Assembly (NCBI GenBank): GCA_002796165.1
Contig: PCWF01000223.1
Coordinates: 778 to 8,468 of the forward strand
Direction: 5' to 3'
DNA from: Nitrospinae bacterium CG11_big_fil_rev_8_21_14_0_20_56_8
Lineage (GTDB): Bacteria; Nitrospinota; Nitrospinia; Nitrospinales; VA-1
Length of the DNA: 7,691 nt
Below, piece by piece: positions 1 through 5,279 of the stretch. Numbering within the stretch: the first letter of the stretch is position 1; every line of letters starts with the position of its first letter. The notes beneath the pieces were generated by a model that saw nothing but the letters and a program-made list of their open reading frames with translations, was not told where the DNA came from and did not search any database. A program made the position numbers and the translations under genes.

Positions 1-1041
1 ATGGTCCATGAAACCGTAGAATTTATGCCCGGTGTCGAACAGGGTATCGAAGGTGCCCACTTCGTTTTTTTGGATATTCTGTTCGCTCGTTCCGGACAGG
101 TAGTCATACCACAAGGTAACGGAGGGCTTCCAGGGCAGATCGAGTTTCCGGCCCACCCGGACGCCGAACATGTAAGCCTCCCGTTCCCATTCTCCCGCTT
201 GGTTGGTTGTCGCTAGTCCGTCGACAAGGGCATTATTAGCCGCCGTGGTGCCGCCACCGAACTGGTAGTAGAACTCGCCGCGGTAGTCAAACCCGGCGAT
301 GTTGCCCGCCTGGCGGAAGCCGACCGTGGAAAAGTCGTTGGCATGCGCCGCGTTGACGTCGTTGTCGAAATAAACATAGTAGAGCGAAAGGGCTCCCCCG
401 AGGATCCCCTTGAAATTGCCCCAGAACACATGGACATCCTGGTCGCCATGGTTCTCGGTGCTGGTGTTGGTTCCCGCATCCGCAATGGAGCTGTAAACGT
501 ACGCCAGCGTCATGTTGTCGTGGGAATGGGTGAGCCGGGCGGCATCATGGGTCTGCGCGCCGGGGGTCCAGCCGGTGTTGCCGAGCAGGCGGTGACCGTC
601 CAGAACCACTTCCTGACGACCGACCTGAAGATCAACAGGCAGGGTGTAGAAGTTTTTCAAGGTGAAATAGGCCTGGTGAATGCCGACGTCGGTGTTGACG
701 TCGCTCGCGTTGCCGGGGCTACTGCTGGCGTTACCGTTACAGTTTCCGCCCGCGCTCGGTGCGCCAGCGTTTATGGCAGCTGAGGAGTCACCCCAACATC
801 CCACGGCCTGCAACTGGATAAAAGCGCTGGTTTCCTCGTTGATGTTTGCGGTAGCATCCAACCGGATCCGGCTGTTGATCTGCATATTCGGGCCGGTATC
901 GCTGTTGAAATCGCGGTCCTGAATTTCCAAGCGCGGCCGCAGTTCTCCGCCGAACTTTACATCCGCCGCTGAGGCGGTAGTGGAAGCAACGAAGAGCCCT
1001 AAAGCCATCATTGCCGCGGCAGTAAAGAAATTCCTTTTCAT
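1..1041 (-). CDS. Alginate-export-family outer-membrane porin (3' end beyond window)
   Basis: The first 347 codons are open with no stop and run off the left edge in frame, so the C-terminus is missing. The start at 1041 is supported by GGAGGAG six nt upstream and by a clear Sec signal peptide: basic MKRN, a hydrophobic core at about 6-20, and an ASA site near residue 25. The mature part has alternating aromatic and polar strands typical of an outer-membrane beta-barrel. The central block VGRQEVVLDGHRLLGNTGW (140-158) and the later GHKFYGFMD (338-346) are, from memory, hallmarks of the alginate-export (AlgE-like) porin family. Members are usually somewhat over 400 residues, so perhaps 70-120 are missing. 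In many non-alginate producers such porins have unknown cargo, so alginate transport should not be assumed. A Gly/Ala/Ser/Asn-rich segment (about 84-112) with Cys82 and Cys101 looks like a surface loop. The gene follows an 886-nt gap, so it probably has its own promoter. Confidence 0.86.
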   Translation of the reverse strand, partial: MKRNFFTAAAMMALGLFVASTTASAADVKFGGELRPRLEIQDRDFNSDTGPNMQINSRIRLDATANINEETSAFIQLQAVGCWGDSSAAINAGAPSAGGNCNGNASSSPGNASDVNTDVGIHQAYFTLKNFYTLPVDLQVGRQEVVLDGHRLLGNTGWTPGAQTHDAARLTHSHDNMTLAYVYSSIADAGTNTSTENHGDQDVHVFWGNFKGILGGALSLYYVYFDNDVNAAHANDFSTVGFRQAGNIAGFDYRGEFYYQFGGGTTAANNALVDGLATTNQAGEWEREAYMFGVRVGRKLDLPWKPSVTLWYDYLSGTSEQNIQKNEVGTFDTLFDTGHKFYGFMDH

Positions 1042-1047
1042 GCTCGT

Positions 1048-1054
1048 CTCCTCC
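1048..1054 (-). promoter_or_regulatory. Shine-Dalgarno site of the porin gene
   Basis: GGAGGAG on the minus strand sits six nt before the ATG at 1041. It is a near-perfect anti-16S match at ideal spacing and it fixes the start codon. Confidence 0.85.
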
Positions 1055-1180
1055 AAGAAGATGGGTCTAAAAACCAACCTGTGGTGTGTTGATAAAACTT
1101 TACTTTAGCCGTACCTAAAAAAAACTCCTTAAACCCTAAGCCGACACCCGGGCTTAAAATTCAAAAATTCGAAGCCAAAT

Positions 1181-1208
1181 CTTATACGAAAATCAAATAA
1201 AAATCAAA
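1181..1208 (-). promoter_or_regulatory. Candidate sigma-70-type promoter of the porin gene
   Basis: On the minus strand a TTTGAT -35-like box (1208-1203) is followed after 16 nt by TATAAG (1186-1181), within a very AT-rich stretch. Transcription would begin near 1175, giving a leader of about 130 nt. The leader contains a small AAGCC/GGCTT hairpin (roughly 1138-1155). The box assignment is by eye only. The separation from the repeat array upstream makes this the natural place for a promoter. Confidence 0.4.
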
Positions 1209-1220
1209 CACTTTATTTGA
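1193..1220 (-). promoter_or_regulatory. Perfect 9-bp inverted repeat over the porin -35 region (possible operator)
   Basis: TCAAATAAA (1193-1201) and TTTATTTGA (1212-1220) are exact reverse complements separated by 10 nt. The candidate -35 box lies largely in the spacer, which is where a repressor or activator would act. The arms are AT-rich, so chance is a real alternative in this AT-rich patch. I do not recognise the motif as a known regulator site. Confidence 0.35.
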
Positions 1221-1283
1221 AAAATTCTCCGGTCGCTTTTCACCTCCATCTATTATTAATAAATGAGTCCGGTCGTTCCAGCC

Positions 1284-1312
1284 AGATCCTTCGCCAAAGG
1301 CTCAGGATGACA
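1284..1312 (-). repeat. Isolated A-type half element at the array edge
   Basis: This carries the A hairpin alone (ATCCT/AGGAT outer stem, GCC/GGC inner stem) and ends in ATGACA. The 15 nt before it (1269-1283, CCGGTCGTTCCAGCC) are identical to 3949-3963 inside the long element near 3.9 kb. It therefore looks like the remaining right end of a long-form copy whose left part was lost. Confidence 0.8.
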
Positions 1313-1319
1313 CCATGCC

Positions 1320-1425
1320 TGTCATTCTGAGGCACGCCAGGGCCGAAGAATCTTGCCCCGGTCTACTTTGGGGCATGCGTCCCTAACGTTCCAGCCAGAT
1401 CCTTCGCCGCAGGCTCAGGATGACA
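1320..1425. repeat. Palindromic element copy 1 (short form, 106 bp)
   Basis: This is bounded by TGTCATTCTGAG on the left and CTCAGGATGACA on the right. It contains the B hairpin (1320-1353), a middle hairpin TGCCCC (1354-1359) with GGGGCA (1370-1375), and the A hairpin (1397-1425). The B inner stem here is weakened (GGCAC against GGGCC, one A-G mismatch). Confidence 0.88.
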
Positions 1426-1462
1426 TTTAAAAAAGGCCGGGATGATATCCAGAGCACCGACC

Positions 1463-1567
1463 TGTCATTCTGAGGCGCGTCAGCGCCGAAGAATCTTGCC
1501 CGGTCTACTTTGGGGCATGCGTCCCTAACGTTCCAGCCAGATCCTTCGCCAAAGGCTCAGGATGACA
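1463..1567. repeat. Palindromic element copy 2 (short form, 105 bp)
   Basis: B hairpin 1463-1496 with a full GGCGC/GCGCC inner stem and GTCA loop; middle hairpin shortened to TGCCC/GGGCA; A hairpin 1539-1567. It is one nt shorter than copy 1 because a C is missing in the middle stem. Confidence 0.88.
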
Positions 1568-1604
1568 TTTAAAAAAGGCCGGGATGATATCCAGAGCACC
1601 GACC

Positions 1605-1740
1605 TGTCATTCTGAGGCGCGTCAGCGCCGAAGAATCTTGCTCCGGTCCACTTTGGAGCATGCGTCCCGGCTCACCAGGGCGACGCCGTGGCATGCCCGA
1701 TCATTCCAGCCAGATCCTTCGCCAAAGGCTCAGGATGACA
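1605..1740. repeat. Palindromic element copy 3 (long form, 136 bp)
   Basis: B hairpin 1605-1638, middle hairpin TGCTCC (1639-1644) with GGAGCA (1655-1660), A hairpin 1712-1740. It carries about 31 nt between middle hairpin and A hairpin that copies 1, 2 and 4 lack. Only the element at 3862 shares this segment in full. The middle stem differs from the others by a compensated pair (T1642 with A1657). Confidence 0.88.
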
Positions 1741-1777
1741 TTTTAAAAAGGCCGGGATGATATCCAGAGCACCGACC

Positions 1778-1882
1778 TGTCATTCTGAGGCACGCCAGGG
1801 CCGAAGAATCTTGCCCGGTCTACTTTGGGGCATGCGTCCCTAACGTTCCAGCCAGATCCTTCGCCGCAGGCTCAGGATGACA
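1778..1882. repeat. Palindromic element copy 4 (short form, 105 bp)
   Basis: B hairpin 1778-1811 with the same weakened inner stem as copy 1, middle hairpin TGCCC/GGGCA, A hairpin 1854-1882 with the GCC-GCA-GGC version seen in copy 1. Its B and A variants match copy 1, which suggests duplication of larger blocks. The 45 nt from here to the FG-GAP stop codon hold nothing I recognise. Confidence 0.88.
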
Positions 1883-1927
1883 TTTAAAAAAGGATTGGGG
1901 TCATTAAAAGCAAGAGAAGCAAGAACC

Positions 1928-3781
1928 TCAATCCCGCCACTTATAGCTGTAAATCGTGGTGAGCGTTTTGTCCGTCACGCCACCGGAATCCACCGCCACC
2001 ATGTGCACCGATGCGTTCCCCGTCCTGGAATCTTCCAGCACCTGAAAAGCCGCTACATAGCCCGGTTGTTTCCTGGTTTCGGAAATGTTCACGAACCCTT
2101 CCCGGGTCAACTGGAGTACCGACAGACTGGCGTTGCTGACAAGGGCCACGTTCGGCAGTAGCGAACCCCCAAGCTTATGGTTCCGCGGAATCAGGAGGTA
2201 CCGGTTGCCGTTGTGAGAGACCAACTCCAACCTCCCCCGATAGCCGACCGGTTCGCCTTGTCTTACGATCCCGAAACCGTCTTCTTTTACCCCCAGGGAA
2301 AACCTGCGGGGGTCGTGACCGTAATATTCATCGGACTTTACGACTATACGACCGCTGGGGGAATATACTCTCAGATGGTAATCCTTGTCAAGAATTATTG
2401 TTTCCTTCCCCCCCTCTTTTGTCAGGTTGGCATGATTGAAACCGTAAAGGATGAAATTGAGCCCGTATTTTTCCGGGAGTTGTAATGCGGGGCCTTTCAC
2501 ATAGTGACCGTTTTCGAAATTCATAACGTGGATGGGGCCCTCAAAGGGATCGTTGAATCCGGGCGCCTGGACCAGAAGGGTGGGCTGGCGGTCGAAGGAA
2601 CGGATGATCCTGAAATACAGGTTCACCTTGGACATCGAAGGCCGGAGGCCCTTGCCCGGCGCGGCTTCCAGAATGAACGACTCCAGCTTGTCTCCCACCT
2701 GGTTGGTGACGAAAATCTCGTCCCGGCCGTTGTGGTTGATGTCCCCCACGTCCACGCTCAGGAACCGGTTCAAGTGGCTCTTGTTCTTGAACTGGCTGAC
2801 GGGTTTGAATTTCCCTTCCTCATATTCATAGATCATCACCCGGTCGTTGTCGATGAAGACGAATTCCTTTTTTCCGTCCCCGTTGATGTCGCCGATGTCG
2901 AAATCGACCAGTTCGAAGGAAAAAGTCTGCTTGCCGGCGAACTGGAGCATTCCTTCCTCGGGCCGGTTGAAACTGGTCTGGGTTTCCTGTTCCCCTTCGG
3001 TTTCCCGGACCCTGGGTCTCGGCCGTTCGGCCTTGACGGGGAGTTCTTCAGAGAGGATCTGCGCTTCCTGTTTCACGCTCCCGTCCACCGTGGAATAAAG
3101 CTGGTAGCTCAATACCATCTTCCCTTTGATCGATTTCACCTGGGGATGCAGGATATAGTCGGCCTGCACCTTCTGCCGGAGTTTGTCCAGGTGGGCGGGA
3201 TTTCTCAAACCCTTCAGATCGAGATTGTTTTCCAGGAGCCAGATGCCCAGCGGAAAGACGGGGACCTCGAACCGGGGATGGTCGTTGAGTTTTTTCTCCA
3301 GGTTGAGCTGGAGCCGCTCGGTGTCCACCTTGCGGGTTCCAACCGTTTCGGGAGCGGCGACCAGGAAGCGGAGCTTTTTAAACGGACTCCGCACGCCATC
3401 CCCCGTTTGGGCCTTTATTTCCGGGGTGGCGGGGCGCGCCACCGAAAAGTCCTGGCGCACTTCCAGGACCTCCACCTCACCCAGGTCGGTCTCCTTTCGT
3501 CCCACCTTTTCGTGGGTGACGGGATGGACCAGCTCCTCCCCGTAGCGGATGAGTTTCAGCCGGTCACCCGGCTTGACGTCCTGTCCCTGCTTGAGGTCGA
3601 GGATCAGCTTGTCGCCGTCGAGGGAGATCACGTAACCTTCCACCGGCGAGAACATGTGCTCGATCTGCGTGACGATCTTGTCCAGGCCCGCCGCTCCCTC
3701 TTCCTCGGCGCCGGGGGAACCCGTGAGAAGGAGCGCCCCCAGCAGAAGGATGCCCGTCAGTTTGGTGTAACGAGTGTTCAT
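1928..3781 (-). CDS. Exported protein with FlgT-like N-terminal part and FG-GAP/VCBS repeats
   Basis: This encodes 617 residues. The start at 3781 begins directly with a signal peptide (MNTRYTKLTG, hydrophobic core about 9-21, no lipobox Cys), which supports it despite the lack of a clear Shine-Dalgarno site. Residues about 44-117 (PVEGYVISLDGDKLILDL, then a PGDRLKLIRYGEEL stretch) read like the small beta domain at the C-terminus of FlgT-type envelope proteins. Residues 155-245 look like an alpha/beta domain. A charged linker (250-275) leads to a beta-propeller-like half. Two calcium loops are clear: D298-I-N-G-D-G-K-K-E306 and D347-I-N-H-N-G-R-D-E355. Such repeats usually build integrin-like propellers outside the cytoplasm. 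The most likely site is the periplasm or outer-membrane surface. The exact role is unknown, and a flagellar role is not supported since no flagellar genes are near. It is separated by 268 nt from moeA, so it is probably transcribed independently. Confidence 0.85.
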   Translation of the reverse strand: MNTRYTKLTGILLLGALLLTGSPGAEEEGAAGLDKIVTQIEHMFSPVEGYVISLDGDKLILDLKQGQDVKPGDRLKLIRYGEELVHPVTHEKVGRKETDLGEVEVLEVRQDFSVARPATPEIKAQTGDGVRSPFKKLRFLVAAPETVGTRKVDTERLQLNLEKKLNDHPRFEVPVFPLGIWLLENNLDLKGLRNPAHLDKLRQKVQADYILHPQVKSIKGKMVLSYQLYSTVDGSVKQEAQILSEELPVKAERPRPRVRETEGEQETQTSFNRPEEGMLQFAGKQTFSFELVDFDIGDINGDGKKEFVFIDNDRVMIYEYEEGKFKPVSQFKNKSHLNRFLSVDVGDINHNGRDEIFVTNQVGDKLESFILEAAPGKGLRPSMSKVNLYFRIIRSFDRQPTLLVQAPGFNDPFEGPIHVMNFENGHYVKGPALQLPEKYGLNFILYGFNHANLTKEGGKETIILDKDYHLRVYSPSGRIVVKSDEYYGHDPRRFSLGVKEDGFGIVRQGEPVGYRGRLELVSHNGNRYLLIPRNHKLGGSLLPNVALVSNASLSVLQLTREGFVNISETRKQPGYVAAFQVLEDSRTGNASVHMVAVDSGGVTDKTLTTIYSYKWRD

Positions 3782-3796
3782 GAGTGATTTGCCAGA

Positions 3797-3825
3797 TTAA
3801 TAAAAAATTCGGAACGCGGTCCCAA
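3797..3825 (-). promoter_or_regulatory. Weak candidate promoter of the FG-GAP gene
   Basis: On the minus strand TTGGGA (3825-3820) and TATTAA (3802-3797) are separated by 17 nt; each matches four of six consensus bases. Transcription would start about 10 nt before the ATG. That would fit the absence of a Shine-Dalgarno site, as in a near-leaderless mRNA. The assignment is by eye and weak. Confidence 0.28.
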
Positions 3826-3839
3826 AGCCTTTTTTATAA

Positions 3840-3851
3840 TGTCATCCCGAG
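3840..3851 (+). repeat. Stub of a palindromic element end
   Basis: TGTCATCCCGAG repeats the first 12 nt of the complete element that begins at 3862, and is then interrupted by unrelated sequence. It looks like the remnant of another copy or a short duplication of the end. Confidence 0.6.
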
Positions 3852-3861
3852 CCTGTTTGAT

Positions 3862-3992
3862 TGTCATCCCGAGCGATCCGCGAGGGATCTTGCCCCGGTC
3901 CCCTTGGGGGCATGCGTCGCGGCTCGCCAGGGCGGCGCCGTGGCAGGCCCGGTCGTTCCAGCCAGATCCTTCGCCCCAGGCTCAGGATGACA
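3862..3992. repeat. Diverged long-form palindromic element (131 bp) between moeA and the FG-GAP gene
   Basis: It is bounded by TGTCATCCCGAG and CTCAGGATGACA. The left hairpin has changed stems (ATCCC 3866-3870 with GGGAT 3884-3888; inner GCG/CGC with ATC loop) but keeps the GA/GA internal loop. The middle hairpin is TGCCCC (3891-3896) with GGGGCA (3907-3912). The segment from about 3915 to 3950 matches the extra segment of copy 3. The right hairpin (3964-3992) is A-type. It lies 58 nt beyond the moeA stop and could mark the 3' end of the mobBA-moeA transcript, though no U-run follows it. Confidence 0.88.
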
Positions 3993-4049
3993 TTAAAAAG
4001 GGCTCAGAAGACACCATACTTTATGGGAGAAAAGGGATCCCCGTTCGTT

Positions 4050-5279
4050 CTACGCGACAACGCATTCCTCCAGCAGTTGGACCGCCACCTGCTCCCCTTC
4101 GCGGAGCTCTGTGGCATCGAGGGGGAAGATCATCAGGCTGTTGGCCCGCACGACGGATTTGAGCACGCCGGACCCTTGTTCCGATTCCGGGGTGACGGTG
4201 AATTCGCCGTTGTTCCAGGACACCATCGAGCTGAGGAAATGCTGCCGTCCCGCCTTTTTCTTGACGGTTCGAGTGAGCCGGGCGCGCACGGTCTTGTGAC
4301 GCAGATCGGTGCAACCCATCATCTTGCGGATGGAGGGGCGGACGAATTGCTCGAACGAAACGAAGGAAGAAACCGGATTGCCCGGCAGGCCGAAGATGGG
4401 GATCTCCCCGATCTTTCCGAACGCCAGGGGCTTGCCCGGCTTCATCGCCACCTTCCAGAACAGCATTTCCTGGCCGATCTTGTCGAGGCTGGCTTTCACC
4501 AGGTCGAAATCGCCCACCGAGACGCCGCCGGAGGAGACCACCAGGTCGCACTCCAGCGCCCAGTTGAACTTTTCCATCAGGTCCTCTTCATTATCCCGGG
4601 CGATTCCCAGATAGCAGGGGACGCCCCCCGCCGAACGGATCTGCGCCTGGAGCATGTAACCGTTGCTGTTGAATATGCAGGGTCCGGTGGGGTTCTCATC
4701 GAGATCCTTGATCTCGTCGCCGGTCGAAAGCACGGCCACGCGGGGCCGCTGGCTGACGAAGACCTGGGAACGCCCCACCACCCCCATCATGCCGATGTGG
4801 GCGGGATTGAGGGTGACGCCCCGGGGGATGACCAACTCCCCCTCGCGTACGTCTTCCCCGGCCTCCCGGATATTTTCGTTTACCTCCGCCTTGTCCTTGA
4901 CGAGCACGAACTTGCCGTTCCGCTCCGTGTCTTCCTGCATGATCACCGCGTCGGCGCCGCGCGGGATGGGCGCGCCGGTCATGATGCGCACCGCCTGTCC
5001 CGGTTTCAGCGCCGCGCCCTGCGCGACGTACCCGGCGGCGACGTCTTCCACCACTTCCAGCCGGACCGGCGCCTCAGGGGTGGCGGAGCGGATGTCGGCG
5101 GCGATCAGCGCGTAGCCGTCCATCGCCGAGTTGTCCATCGGCGGATTATCGCGCCGTGAGACGATGTCCTCGGACAGGACCCGGCCCAGCGCTTCGGTGA
5201 TGGAAACCTTCTCCACCCCCTTGGAGGGGATTCGCCTCAGAATGATGTCCAATGCTTCCTCAACTCGAATCATGCTCAT
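4050..5279 (-). CDS. moeA: Molybdopterin molybdenumtransferase MoeA
   Basis: This encodes 409 residues, a normal MoeA length. The enzyme inserts molybdate into adenylylated molybdopterin in the cytoplasm, forming Mo-molybdopterin. Family motifs are all present in order: NSAMDGYA (50-57) with the conserved Asp54, RIMTGAPIPRGADAV (98-112), VLSTGDEI (183-190), VVSSGGVSVGDFD (247-259), MKPGKPLAFGK (279-289) and GLPGNPVSS (297-305). The C-terminal small beta domain (about 330-409) is intact. The start at 5279 overlaps the upstream mobBA stop as ATGA. AGGAG at 5295-5291 lies 11 nt upstream inside mobBA, so coupled translation is likely. An alternative start is Met3 at 5273. No key residue appears missing. 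MoeA and MogA/Cnx-type partners are distinguishable; the motifs here favour MoeA firmly. Confidence 0.97.
   Translation of the reverse strand: MSMIRVEEALDIILRRIPSKGVEKVSITEALGRVLSEDIVSRRDNPPMDNSAMDGYALIAADIRSATPEAPVRLEVVEDVAAGYVAQGAALKPGQAVRIMTGAPIPRGADAVIMQEDTERNGKFVLVKDKAEVNENIREAGEDVREGELVIPRGVTLNPAHIGMMGVVGRSQVFVSQRPRVAVLSTGDEIKDLDENPTGPCIFNSNGYMLQAQIRSAGGVPCYLGIARDNEEDLMEKFNWALECDLVVSSGGVSVGDFDLVKASLDKIGQEMLFWKVAMKPGKPLAFGKIGEIPIFGLPGNPVSSFVSFEQFVRPSIRKMMGCTDLRHKTVRARLTRTVKKKAGRQHFLSSMVSWNNGEFTVTPESEQGSGVLKSVVRANSLMIFPLDATELREGEQVAVQLLEECVVA
5276..5279 (-). other. ATGA stop-start overlap of mobBA and moeA
   Basis: The TGA of mobBA (5278-5276) shares two bases with the ATG of moeA (5279-5277). 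This arrangement indicates one mRNA and translational coupling, so the two proteins are made together. Confidence 0.93.

Larger units (their letters stand above)
1284..1882. repeat. Tandem array of palindromic REP/BIME-like elements
   Basis: Five A-type hairpins (starting at 1284, 1397, 1539, 1712, 1854) alternate with four inverted B-type hairpins (starting at 1320, 1463, 1605, 1778). Three inter-element linkers (1426-1462, 1568-1604, 1741-1777) are each 37 nt and nearly identical, beginning TTTAAAAAAGG or a one-base variant and ending CACCGACC. Two of the A-to-A repeat periods are exactly 142 nt, one is 173 because of a 31-nt extra segment, and the first is 113 because its linker is only 7 nt. 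The array fills most of the gap between the FG-GAP gene and the porin gene. It has no coding potential that I would accept. It may act on transcript ends, mRNA stability or DNA topology, as REP clusters are known to do; that is inference here. Confidence 0.92.

Noticed and set aside
1284..1882. CRISPR array
   Set aside because: Repeats are inverted pairs of hairpins, the linkers are almost identical rather than unique, and unit lengths (105-142 nt) do not fit repeat-spacer structure.
2504..3787. Long plus-strand open frame (427 codons) antisense to the FG-GAP gene
   Set aside because: It mirrors the true gene in GC-rich DNA. Its translation shows no domain, no signal peptide and composition typical of a shadow frame, while the minus strand gives a signal peptide and calcium motifs.
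4010..4049. Intrinsic terminator right after moeA
   Set aside because: The only stem there (GGGGATCCC region followed by TTTTCT) is too short to form a convincing hairpin.
3784..4162. Two short plus-strand frames starting in the gap upstream of the FG-GAP gene
   Set aside because: They are made of repeat-element sequence and lack ribosome binding sites or protein-like composition.
3861..5159. Plus-strand open frame of 432 codons across moeA
   Set aside because: It begins inside the repeat element and runs antisense to an unmistakable moeA. Its His/Asp/Arg-rich translation is the usual artefact.
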